6,414 nucleotides of DNA from Gemmatimonadota bacterium (GTDB lineage Bacteria > Gemmatimonadota > Gemmatimonadetes > Longimicrobiales > Longimicrobiaceae), in NCBI GenBank assembly GCA_019348265.1, contig JAHWJV010000214.1, positions 1-6,414 of the forward strand, in the 5' to 3' direction. How positions within the stretch are numbered: the stretch's first letter is position 1; each line of letters starts with the position of its first letter. The position numbers and the translations under genes were made by a program. Shown piece after piece: positions 1 through 6,414 of this stretch. The notes under the pieces were generated by a model. The model had not been told where the DNA came from, made no database searches, and was given only the letters and a program-made list of their open reading frames with translations.

Positions 1-1488
1 CATCACCTCGTCCAGCATCCCGTCGGCCTCCTCCTGCGAGAGGGTTCCCTCGGCGACGAGCTGCTTCGCCCAGAGCTCGCGTGCCGTCGGCAGCGGGCGG
101 ATCGTCTCGTACATCCGCGGCTGCGTGAACGCCGGCTCGTCGCCCTCGTTGTGGCCCCACCGCCGATACCCGACCAGGTCGATGACGAAGTCCTTGTGGT
201 AGCGGGCGCGGTAGGCGAACGCGAGCCGGGCTACCGCGAGGCAGGCGTCGGCGTCGTCGGCGTTGACGTGCACGACCGGGATCTCGAACCCCTTGGCGAG
301 GTCGCTCGCGTAGCGGGTCGAGCGGTCCGCCTCCGGCAGAGTGGTGAAGCCGATCTGGTTGTTGACGATGAGGTGGATCGAACCGCCGACGCAGTAGCCG
401 TCGATCTGCGACATGTTCAGCGTCTCCGCGACCACACCCTGGCCTGGAAACGCGGCGTCGCCGTGAACCTGGATGGCGATGGCGGCCTTGTGGTCGACCT
501 CCGGCGGACCCGCGGGGTCGGTATCATCCTGTGCGGCGCGGGTCATCCCCACCACCACGGGGTTCACGAACTCGAGGTGACTCGGGTTGGGCGTGAGGGT
601 TACGCGCACCTCGCGACCTTCCACCTTGCGCCTGTGCTGCCAGCCCATGTGGTACTTCACGTCGCCCGTGAAATCGTCCTCGGTGAGCGGGTGCGTGCTG
701 CCCGCCCCCGCGAACCCGGCGAGGATCATCGCGTAAGGCTTCTCCAGGACGTGCGTGAGTACGTTGAGGCGGCCGCGATGGGCCATCCCGATCACCACGT
801 CGCGGGCGCCGGCGGCGGCGGCCTCGTTGATCACGGTGTCGAGGATGGGGACCATGGCGTCGGTCCCCTCCAGAGAGAAGCGCTTCTGCCCGAAGAAGGC
901 CTTGTGCAGGTACTTCTCGAACCCCTCGACCTGCGAGAGGCGCCGTAGCGTCGCCTTCTGCTCGTCGGGGGAGAGAGGCGTGTGGAAGCGGCCGGACTCG
1001 ACGGCGTCGCGGAGCCAGTCGCGCTCCTCAGGGTCGATGATGTGCTCGAACTCGTAGCCGGCGGTGCCGGAGTACATCGCGTAAAGCCGCTCGATCGCTT
1101 CCCGCGCGTCCCGCGCCCCAGCGGCGGCGGGTCCCCGAACCACGGTCGGGGGTAGACGCTCGAGCTCTTCGGGCGTGATGCGGTGCGACTCGGGCCGGAG
1201 CGCCGGATCCGGCGCTGCCGGCGGCGCCAGCGGGCTCAGGCGCGCGGCGGTGTGCCCCCGGGCGCGGATCGCCTCGGCGAGCTCGTGCGCGCCCACGATG
1301 GTGGCCACGTCCCCCGTCGCCGCAGAGGCTCCGTCGACAGCCGCTCCGCTCTGCGCGGCGTCGGGCCGGAACGTGTCGAAGTAGGCCCGCCAGCTCGCGT
1401 CCACCGACGATGGGTCCGCCTGATATTGCTCGTAGAGCCCGAGCACGTATCCCGCATTAGGGCCGTGGAAGAAACTGAGGTCAGACAT
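1..1488 (-). CDS. sucA: 2-oxoglutarate dehydrogenase E1 component, N-terminal 496 codons (partial, runs off left edge)
   Basis: Thiamine-diphosphate-dependent E1 subunit of the cytoplasmic 2-oxoglutarate dehydrogenase complex, which decarboxylates 2-oxoglutarate and passes the succinyl group to lipoyl-E2 in the TCA cycle. The minus-strand translation opens MSDLSFFHGPNAGYVLGLYE, followed by a segment with SSVDASWRAYF (residues about 27-37) typical of the E1 N-terminal region, then an Ala/Pro-rich stretch and the RGH motif (77-79). Active-site motif GMAHRGRLNVL carries His237. The diphosphate-binding stretch starts with GD at 343-344 and runs on to a VNNQIGFTT block. YRRWGHNEGDEP carries His446. 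All match the SucA/OdhA family in order and spacing, and there is no fused E2-type domain at the front as in actinobacterial Kgd. The family is about 900-950 residues, so roughly half is present. ATG at 1488 is the best start: the frame closes at a stop at 1552-1554, and only a TTG at 1539 lies between. No clear Shine-Dalgarno precedes it. An E2 gene may follow beyond the left edge, but this is not visible. Confidence 0.96.
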   Translation of the reverse strand, partial: MSDLSFFHGPNAGYVLGLYEQYQADPSSVDASWRAYFDTFRPDAAQSGAAVDGASAATGDVATIVGAHELAEAIRARGHTAARLSPLAPPAAPDPALRPESHRITPEELERLPPTVVRGPAAAGARDAREAIERLYAMYSGTAGYEFEHIIDPEERDWLRDAVESGRFHTPLSPDEQKATLRRLSQVEGFEKYLHKAFFGQKRFSLEGTDAMVPILDTVINEAAAAGARDVVIGMAHRGRLNVLTHVLEKPYAMILAGFAGAGSTHPLTEDDFTGDVKYHMGWQHRRKVEGREVRVTLTPNPSHLEFVNPVVVGMTRAAQDDTDPAGPPEVDHKAAIAIQVHGDAAFPGQGVVAETLNMSQIDGYCVGGSIHLIVNNQIGFTTLPEADRSTRYASDLAKGFEIPVVHVNADDADACLAVARLAFAYRARYHKDFVIDLVGYRRWGHNEGDEPAFTQPRMYETIRPLPTARELWAKQLVAEGTLSQEEADGMLDEVM

Positions 1489-1554
1489 GGTGTGTGCGAT
1501 TCGGACGTGTCCGGTCGAATGAAACCTGGCCGGGATCAAACGCCGGCAAGGTCA

Positions 1555-1565
1555 TGTATACTAAT
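1555..1565. promoter_or_regulatory. AT-rich patch with -10-like hexamers on both strands
   Basis: TGTATACTAAT is the most AT-rich stretch in the intergenic region. On the plus strand it contains TATACT (1557-1562), five of six matches to TATAAT. On the minus strand it contains TATACA (1560-1555), 67 bases upstream of the sucA start. I could not find a good -35 hexamer at 16-18 bp on either side, so this is only a candidate promoter for sucA or for the Omp85 operon. Confidence 0.22.
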
Positions 1566-1627
1566 GTGCCACCCAAAGGCCCGCTACTCCGATTCTGGAT
1601 CAGCCGAGCGGCCGCTCAGGGTGGAAT

Positions 1628-1697
1628 GGTGCATGCAAGAATGCGGCTAATCTCCAGCCGGAACCGGGGACCCTGGCCGCATTGCTGCATCTGTGCC
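1628..1697 (+). repeat. Long imperfect inverted repeat (70-nt potential RNA hairpin) upstream of the Omp85 gene
   Basis: Pairing arms read by eye are: 1628-1632 with 1693-1697 (two G-U pairs); after a 2-nt bulge, 1633-1637 (ATGCA) with 1686-1690 (TGCAT); after a 2x2 internal loop, 1640-1649 (AATGCGGCTA) with 1674-1683 (TGGCCGCATT, one G-U pair); then 1653-1655 with 1668-1670; then 1658-1660 with 1665-1667, closing on a GAAC loop. The G-U pairs become mismatches on the other strand, so plus-strand RNA folds better, as expected of a 5' leader of the downstream operon. No T run follows, so it is not an intrinsic terminator. Its role is unknown: a leader element, a small RNA, a decayed mobile repeat or chance. 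Confidence 0.4.
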
Positions 1698-1733
1698 GCC
1701 GGATAGATTGTAGCGAAGCTTCTGCGCTCCGGA

Positions 1734-1752
1734 CCGCCCCCTGACGGGGCGG
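1734..1752 (+). repeat. GC-only hairpin in the presumed 5' leader of the Omp85 gene
   Basis: CCGCCCC (1734-1740) and GGGGCGG (1746-1752) pair perfectly over 7 bp around the loop CTGAC. The hairpin ends 44 bases before the ATG at 1797 and has no T tract. It might shape translation or be incidental in such GC-rich DNA. Confidence 0.35.
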
Positions 1753-1796
1753 CCGCTCGACGCGCGGCCGGAAAACGACTGCTTCCAGATCGACGC

Positions 1797-3980
1797 ATGG
1801 CGTTCCCTTGCGGGCCCGACGCCAGGCCCCACTCGCTGGTGGCCTGTGTGTTCGGCGCCCTATGGCTCGGCATACTCCTGACCGGCTGCGTGCAGAATCC
1901 CGCGGCCGGCCGGGGCCCGTTCCCGACGTTCGCCGAGTTCGAGGGGGACGAGGTCGGCGAGGTCGTCTGGGCGGGCGATCTGCGCCTGCCGACGGACTCG
2001 CTGGACGCGGTCACGCGCATGCACCCGCCCCTCTGCCGCATCCAGTTCCTGCCGCGCAGCCTCTGCTTCGCCGGGGAAGACCGGTACGAGCTCGACCTGG
2101 TGGAGCTCCAGGCCGACGTCTTCCGGCTGCAGCTCTATTATCGCGACCACGGCTACTACGGGACGCGAGTGGTCCCCAATATCGAGCGGATGGGCGCCGA
2201 CCAGGTGTCGGTGCGCTTCGCCATCGCACCCGGCGACCAGGTAACGCTGCAGGAGCTCCTCATCGAGGGTGCGGATTCGATCCTCCAGCCGGAGCAGGTG
2301 CGACGCGTACTCCCGTTGCGAGTCGGCGGACCCTTCCGGCGCGTCGCCTTCCTGACCAGCGCCGATACGATCCAGACACAGCTTCAGCGTCGCGGGCACG
2401 CGTACGCGGAGGTGCTGCGGAACTATTCGATCGACACCATCGCCGACATCGCGAGCGTGCAGTACCTCACGCTCCCTGGGCCCGTAGTCCGGGTCGACAG
2501 CATCCTGATCCTCGGATCGGAGCGGCTGTCGCGCAGCACGGTGTTGAAGCAGATCAATATCCGGCAGGGTGGGATCCTCCAGGTTCCGGAGCTGGTCACC
2601 AGCCAGCGCAACCTCCACCAGCTCAGCATCGTCAGCTTCGCCACGGTCGAGCTGGCGCCGGACAGCCTACAGCTCGACGCCGACTCCACCAGCGCGACGG
2701 TGGTCGTGCGGGTGGTCGAAGCGGCGAAGTACCTGCTGAATACGGCGGCCGGGTACGGCAGCGTCGATTGTCTCCGAAGCGGAGCGCGGCTTACCGACCG
2801 GAACTTCCTCGGTGGTGGAAGAACGCTGGAGCTCTCCGGGTCGGCCGCGAAGATCGGTGTGGGATACCCGACCAACGTCGGCCTGGAGAACAGCCTCTGC
2901 CGGAGGCTGAACGGCGACCCGTTCAGCCAGGAGCTGACCTCCCGTGTGGCCGCCGACTTCGTGCAGCCGCGGCTGCTCGGTACGAGAACGGGTCTGACGG
3001 CCAGCGCGCATGCCGAGCGGAGAGCCGAGCTGACGCTCTTCCTGCGCCAATCGGTTGGCAGCCGCTTCGCCGTCAGCCGAGAGGTGACCCCGGGGCTGCT
3101 GCTTGGCGTCGGCGCGCAGGTGGAGCGGGGAAGAACCCAGAGCACGGCGGCCGTGTTCTGCGTGGTGTTCGCCGCGTGCACGGAGGACGAGGCGGAGCCG
3201 CTGAGCCAGCCGCGCTGGTCCAACGCGCTGACTCTGTCCGGGACGCTGGACCGCACGCGTCTCGTCGGGACGGACACTCGCGGATTTCAGGCTCGTAGCA
3301 CCGTCGCATGGGCGGCGACCGCTCTCGGGAGCGACGACCGTTACTTGAGCGCGCTCGGTGAAGTCGTAGGCTACCGCCCGATCCGCGCCGGATGGACGCT
3401 CGCCGGTCGCCTGCAGGCGGGGCAGTTCCTGACGGGGCGCCTGGGGTTGGAGGAGGACTTCATTCCGCCGGAACGGCGCTTCTATGCCGGCGGTCCGAGC
3501 ACGGTCCGCGGCTTCTCGCCGAATGCGCTGGGGCCGCAGGCATACGTTACCAACGACCCGAAGCTGCGCCGCACGCCCGTTCGTTACCCGCTCGGTGGCA
3601 CGCGCGTCGTCGTCGGGTCGGCCGAGCTGAACACCCCGTCCCCCTTTCTTCCGCAATACCTGCGGCTGGCGGGGTTCGTCGACGCGGGGCAGGTCTGGGC
3701 GGCGGGCGCCAGAAGGCGCGACCCGGGCTTCCTATCCTCGCGCGATCCACTCCGCGTCACCCCTGGCGTCGGCGTCCGCTTCACGACCCCTGTCGGGCCG
3801 ATCCGCGTGGATGTGGGCTACAACGCCTACGCCCTGCCGAGCGGCCCGCAGTACCTGACCCTCGAGGACTCCCGGGGCCGGCCCACGGGAGAGTTGCTCT
3901 TCCTGGGCGATTATCGGCCCCCACCGCTGAGCTTCCTGGACCGCCTCGAGTTCCACATCGCGGTGGGGCAGGCCTACTGA
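1797..3980 (+). CDS. Omp85-family outer-membrane assembly protein, TamA/TamL-like with lipobox
   Basis: A 727-residue Omp85 protein, expected in the outer membrane as the barrel partner of TamB, helping insert outer-membrane proteins or move lipids. Residues 1-31 form a signal peptide: a short basic start, a hydrophobic run from about 13, and lipobox L-T-G-C with Cys31 as predicted lipidation site. POTRA-like repeats follow at roughly 53-147, 148-229 and 230-308 (motifs such as YYRDHGYYGTRVV and VDSILILGSERLS). The barrel covers about 309-727. The family's conserved L6 motif VRGF lies at 570-573 within FYAGGPSTVRGF, and the C-terminal strand ends in an aromatic residue (HIAVGQAY). A lipidated TamA is the hallmark of TamL, described from Bacteroidetes/Chlorobi; that and the overlapping tamB-like gene favour TamL over BamA. 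ATG 1797 is the first ATG after an in-frame stop at 1704-1706; no Shine-Dalgarno is evident. Three cysteine pairs lie beyond Cys31 (80/90, 325/368, 455/461). The family call is firm; TamL versus BamA is inferred. Confidence 0.93.
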   Translation: MAFPCGPDARPHSLVACVFGALWLGILLTGCVQNPAAGRGPFPTFAEFEGDEVGEVVWAGDLRLPTDSLDAVTRMHPPLCRIQFLPRSLCFAGEDRYELDLVELQADVFRLQLYYRDHGYYGTRVVPNIERMGADQVSVRFAIAPGDQVTLQELLIEGADSILQPEQVRRVLPLRVGGPFRRVAFLTSADTIQTQLQRRGHAYAEVLRNYSIDTIADIASVQYLTLPGPVVRVDSILILGSERLSRSTVLKQINIRQGGILQVPELVTSQRNLHQLSIVSFATVELAPDSLQLDADSTSATVVVRVVEAAKYLLNTAAGYGSVDCLRSGARLTDRNFLGGGRTLELSGSAAKIGVGYPTNVGLENSLCRRLNGDPFSQELTSRVAADFVQPRLLGTRTGLTASAHAERRAELTLFLRQSVGSRFAVSREVTPGLLLGVGAQVERGRTQSTAAVFCVVFAACTEDEAEPLSQPRWSNALTLSGTLDRTRLVGTDTRGFQARSTVAWAATALGSDDRYLSALGEVVGYRPIRAGWTLAGRLQAGQFLTGRLGLEEDFIPPERRFYAGGPSTVRGFSPNALGPQAYVTNDPKLRRTPVRYPLGGTRVVVGSAELNTPSPFLPQYLRLAGFVDAGQVWAAGARRRDPGFLSSRDPLRVTPGVGVRFTTPVGPIRVDVGYNAYALPSGPQYLTLEDSRGRPTGELLFLGDYRPPPLSFLDRLEFHIAVGQAY

Positions 3981-6199
3981 TGCGCAGGCGATACGCTCGC
4001 CGCGCCGGCCTCCTCCTAAGCGGGTTCCTGGGCGGGCTCCTGCTCGTCCTGCTCGTGGTGTACACTTACTTCAGAACGGTCACCGACTCCGAGCTGGCCG
4101 AGCGCATCCTGCACGACATCGACCTCCCGGCGGAGGTGATGCAGATCGAATCCGTTGAGGGCGACACCATCGCGCAGGTGACGGTGCGGGACGTGGAGAT
4201 CCGCGACGAAGCGGGCACCCAGCTCGCCACCGCGCCACTCGTTCGGCTGTCCGTCGACCTGACATCTCTGTCGGGCGGTGGTCCCATCGAGTTGAGTGAG
4301 GTGCTGCTCAGCGACCCCTCCGTCAACTTCGTCCAGTTCCCGAACGGCGAGAACAACTTTGGTGGGGTCCTCCGCGTCACGGCCGGAGGGAACGAGGTGG
4401 ACGCGGGGGAGAGCGGCCGCGGGGTAGTGATCCGCAACCTGCGCATCGCCGGCGGCACCGTTCGCTGGGCCGCTCCCTACGAGCCCGACTCCGTCTCGCT
4501 GGGCGCCGCGGAGCGGGGGAACGTTCGCCTGGAGCGGGTCGGCGGCGCCGTGATGCGCGTCCGCACGGTGCAGGATCTCGACGTTTGGGTGCCCGCGGCG
4601 CGAGCCGGTGGCGCCGAGGGGTGGCGGGTGCAGGTCGCGGCCGCCAGCGCTCAGCTGACCGACCCCCGCATCCGCGTCGTCTCCATGGCCGGCACCTTCG
4701 AGCAGGCGGGTGAGGGTGCCGCGCGGTTCGCGCTCGAGAACCTGCGGACGGAGGGCTCCGCGCTCACCGGTGAGGGACTCGTCACCTTCGGAGGCGAGAC
4801 GCCGCAGTTCGACGTAACGCTGCGGGCGGGGCCGCTCGCCTTCTCCGATTTGCGGTGGTTCGTTCCCACCCTCCCGACTGTCGGTCAGGTGGAGGGAAGC
4901 TTTGCCCTCGCCTCGCGCGAAACCGGCCAGACGGCGGTGGTCGCGCGGGATCTGGTGGTCACCGCGTACGACTCGCGGATCACCGGTCGGTTCTCGGCGC
5001 TCGTAGGAGGCGAGCGGCCGGCTTCGTTCTGGGATACGAGGCTGGTGCTCGATCCCCTCCGGATTCAGACGATCGAGCAGCTCGGGCTGGTAGAGGACCT
5101 GCCGTACGCCGGGGAGATTCGGGGAACGGTCAGCTCCGAGGCCGTCGAGGCCGGGACGGCCGCGGCGCTTGCCCTGGATCTGACCGCGAGCTTCACTCCG
5201 GAGGGCGGGGGCGTTCCGACATCGACGGTGTTCCTCCGGGGGCCTGTTACCGTCGGCGGCTCGGACGCGGCGGTCGAGCTCGGAGGTGTACAGATCGCAT
5301 TCGAGCCGCTGCACCTGGAGGCGTTGCGGCCGCTCGCTCCCGAGCAGGCCGAGCGCCTTCGCGGCGTGATCCGCGGAACCGCCATCCTGCGCGGCACCCC
5401 GACGGCGCTGCGCGTGGAGAACGGAGACCTGGCCTATGCGGTGGGCCAAGCGGCCCGTACACGCTTGACCGGGCTCACCCTGGACCTGCGCACCGACCCC
5501 GAAGTTCGCTTCCGGCTCGAGGCGCGCGCCGAGCCGCTCGCGCTGGCTACGCTAGCGGAGCTCTTTCCCGCCTTCCCGTTCCGCACCGCGACCTTCGCGG
5601 GGCCGATCCTGGTGGAAGGTACGTCGCGCGAGTTCAGGGTCGACACCGAGCTTTCCGGACCGGCCGGGCTGATCGCGCTGAACGGCACCATCGCGCCCGG
5701 TGACCAGCTACGCTTCGATCTTTCCGGGCGCGTGGCCTCCTTCAACACGCAGGGCGTGCTGAGCCGGCCGACGCTCCCCGAGGGGCCGGTCACGGGTACC
5801 TTCGCGGCGGCCGGGACGGTGGAGAGCTTCGCGTTCAACGTCGACCTTCTCCATGAATCGCCGGGCGGAGTCGGGGCGCCGGGTCGTTTCGCGGTCGGGG
5901 GCAACTTCCGGCGCGTCGCTGGAGAGCCGATCGTGGACGTCGCAGGCAATGTCACCGATCCGGTCCGGACCGATCTGCTCGCCGAACAGAGCAAGCTCCT
6001 CGAAGTGGCGCAGATTCTGGTGACCGAGGCGAACGGCTTCCTCGGCTCCCTTCAGCATTCCGGCCTGGAGACCCGCCGCCGACCCCGCGCCGTCCGCGGA
6101 CGCCGGACCGCCGCCGCCCTCCGACGCCCCGAGCGGCGCACCGTCGGCCGGGCCGAGCGCCGAGCCCAGCGCCGCGCCCAGCGCCGCGCCCAGCGCTGA
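3980..6199 (+). CDS. tamB: TamB-like translocation/assembly module protein, C-terminus missing or disrupted
   Basis: TamB proteins are anchored in the inner membrane by one N-terminal helix and span the periplasm as a long beta-rich groove, working with TamA/TamL in outer-membrane biogenesis. The product starts MRRRYARRAGLLLSGFLGGL, with a basic n-region and a hydrophobic helix at about 10-30. VTVRDVEIRDEAG...APLVRLSVDL (67 to about 95) is the usual N-terminal AsmA/TamB pattern, followed by a block with DPSVNFVQFPNGENNFGGVL. Short beta-strand-like repeats continue to about residue 660. ATG 3980 overlaps the preceding stop (TGATG), with GGGGCAGG ending 7 bases upstream as a plausible ribosome site; the frame is open further upstream but only as a shadow of the barrel gene. 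The frame has 739 codons, while TamB is usually well over 1000 residues and carries its conserved domain at the C-terminus, absent here. Residues 698-739 (6071-6196) contain 19 arginines and look non-coding. The genuine sequence probably ends near 6060. Confidence 0.85.
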   Translation: MRRRYARRAGLLLSGFLGGLLLVLLVVYTYFRTVTDSELAERILHDIDLPAEVMQIESVEGDTIAQVTVRDVEIRDEAGTQLATAPLVRLSVDLTSLSGGGPIELSEVLLSDPSVNFVQFPNGENNFGGVLRVTAGGNEVDAGESGRGVVIRNLRIAGGTVRWAAPYEPDSVSLGAAERGNVRLERVGGAVMRVRTVQDLDVWVPAARAGGAEGWRVQVAAASAQLTDPRIRVVSMAGTFEQAGEGAARFALENLRTEGSALTGEGLVTFGGETPQFDVTLRAGPLAFSDLRWFVPTLPTVGQVEGSFALASRETGQTAVVARDLVVTAYDSRITGRFSALVGGERPASFWDTRLVLDPLRIQTIEQLGLVEDLPYAGEIRGTVSSEAVEAGTAAALALDLTASFTPEGGGVPTSTVFLRGPVTVGGSDAAVELGGVQIAFEPLHLEALRPLAPEQAERLRGVIRGTAILRGTPTALRVENGDLAYAVGQAARTRLTGLTLDLRTDPEVRFRLEARAEPLALATLAELFPAFPFRTATFAGPILVEGTSREFRVDTELSGPAGLIALNGTIAPGDQLRFDLSGRVASFNTQGVLSRPTLPEGPVTGTFAAAGTVESFAFNVDLLHESPGGVGAPGRFAVGGNFRRVAGEPIVDVAGNVTDPVRTDLLAEQSKLLEVAQILVTEANGFLGSLQHSGLETRRRPRAVRGRRTAAALRRPERRTVGRAERRAQRRAQRRAQR

Positions 6200-6414
6200 G
6201 GCCGGGGAGCCGGGCGCCGTACCGGCCGGCTTCGAGGCCTACGAGGAGAGCATCGGCGCGGTGACCGCCGTGCCGGCCAGCTACCGGCGCGGCTCCTTCG
6301 GCGACTTCCCGCAGTACCGCGACCCGGCTACGCGGCGCACGCTGCGGCCGAGCTGGACCGCACCGGGCGGCGGCAAGGACGACGCCGTGCAGGACCGCGA
6401 GGACGCCGCCGCGA
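6060..6414 (+). CDS. Unidentified coding fragment in +1 frame relative to tamB, partial at both ends
   Basis: The product is not recognised. The frame with codons starting at 6060 is open for 118 codons to the right edge. Only 7 of these end in A or T, against 9 of the last 46 tamB codons before the break. It begins with a Pro/Ala/Ser-rich linker (PAPSADAGPPPPSDAPSG, then PSAE/PSAA repeats). It then becomes more domain-like, with GFEAYEESIGAVTAVPASYR, RRGSFGDFPQYRDPATRR and LRPSWTAPGGGKDD. The frame is closed upstream by a stop at 6021-6023. No ATG, GTG or TTG occurs between that stop and the GTG codons at 6261 and 6270, so the linker cannot be the start of a normal gene here. It is either the interior of another gene joined to tamB or the continuation of tamB after a frameshift. 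The composition favours the former. Minus-strand readings look poorer. Confidence 0.55.
6153..6200 (+). repeat. Four tandem 12-bp units encoding PSAE-PSAA-PSAA-PSAE
   Basis: Units at 6153-6164, 6165-6176, 6177-6188 and 6189-6200 follow the pattern CCSAGCGCYGMG, differing from each other only at the 3rd, 9th and 11th bases. In the +1 frame they give the tetrapeptides PSAE, PSAA, PSAA, PSAE, typical of a flexible linker. In the tamB frame the same bases give RAER and RAQR repeats and the stop codon at 6197-6199. The two central units are identical. Confidence 0.8.

Larger units (their letters stand above)
1489..1796. other. Divergent intergenic region between sucA and the Omp85 gene
   Basis: These 308 bases separate two divergently transcribed genes, so promoters for both should lie here. 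The region is visibly less GC-rich than its flanks, especially around 1535-1565. I find no convincing gene, no tRNA and no hairpin followed by a T run. It does hold several inverted repeats: a 12-bp perfect palindrome at 1606-1617 (GAGCGGCCGCTC), a long imperfect dyad at 1628-1697 and a 7-bp-stem hairpin at 1734-1752. A weak plus-strand promoter guess is TTGCTG at 1682-1687 with TAGATT at 1704-1709 (16-bp spacer); the matches to consensus are poor. Neither flanking start codon has an obvious Shine-Dalgarno sequence. Confidence 0.85.

Noticed and set aside
151..948. 265-codon plus-strand frame opposite sucA
   Set aside because: The minus strand here encodes well-conserved E1 motifs. The plus-strand frame is an antisense shadow with no family features.
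1494..1706. 70-codon plus-strand frame in the intergenic region
   Set aside because: No ribosome site, no family resemblance, and it runs through the inverted repeats of a region that looks regulatory.
1734..1752. GC hairpin as an intrinsic terminator
   Set aside because: No T run follows on either strand, and the position just upstream of the Omp85 start with no convergent gene makes termination unlikely.
1808..3298. 496-codon open frame overlapping the Omp85 gene on the same strand
   Set aside because: It is a GC-driven shadow with an Arg/Gly/Ala-rich, repetitive translation. The overlapping frame carries clear POTRA and barrel motifs.
3392..3979. In-frame upstream extension of the tamB frame, which would give a 935-residue protein
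   Set aside because: The extension lies wholly inside the Omp85 barrel coding sequence in another frame, is rich in Arg/Gly/Pro shadow residues, and would put the basic start and membrane anchor in the middle of the protein.
4016..5449. 477-codon minus-strand frame opposite tamB
   Set aside because: Low-complexity Arg/Gly/His-rich antisense shadow. The plus strand carries the tamB signal and the operon overlap.
6153..6200. CRISPR-like or mobile-element repeat
   Set aside because: The 12-bp units are contiguous without spacers and keep codon phase, so they are coding repeats of a Pro/Ala/Ser linker.

Overview
The window is GC-rich, diderm bacterial DNA with three recognisable genes, one divergent intergenic region and an anomalous right end. 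The N-terminal sequence of the 2-oxoglutarate dehydrogenase E1, the high GC, the Omp85/TamB pair (which requires an outer membrane) and the lipobox on the Omp85 protein together suggest the FCB group. A high-GC member such as Gemmatimonadota is my best guess, but this is inference and not a marker-gene assignment.

Layout. Bases 1-1488 (minus strand) hold the first 496 codons of sucA, the thiamine-diphosphate-dependent E1 of the 2-oxoglutarate dehydrogenase complex; the gene runs off the left edge. Bases 1489-1796 are a 308-bp divergent intergenic region with several inverted repeats, including a long imperfect dyad at 1628-1697, and an AT-rich patch near 1555-1565. Bases 1797-3980 (plus strand) encode a 727-residue Omp85-family protein (POTRA-like repeats plus a beta-barrel with the VRGF motif). 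It starts with a signal peptide ending in a lipobox, so it resembles TamL, the lipoprotein form of TamA known from the Bacteroidetes/Chlorobi lineage. Its stop codon overlaps by one base (TGATG) the start of a tamB-like gene at 3980. These two genes form the translocation and assembly module: an outer-membrane barrel working with an inner-membrane-anchored, periplasm-spanning TamB protein.

The tamB reading frame looks authentic up to about 6060. It then turns into a 42-residue tail containing 19 arginines and stops at 6199. Past about 6060 the coding signal moves to the +1 frame, with a sharp rise in GC at third codon positions and a Pro/Ala/Ser-rich translation that stays open to the right edge. 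No start codon precedes that segment in its frame. The simplest reading is that tamB is broken here by a chimeric join, a rearrangement or a frameshift. The right-hand about 355 bases would then be an internal piece of another gene. I see no RNA genes, CRISPR arrays, insertion sequences or attachment sites.
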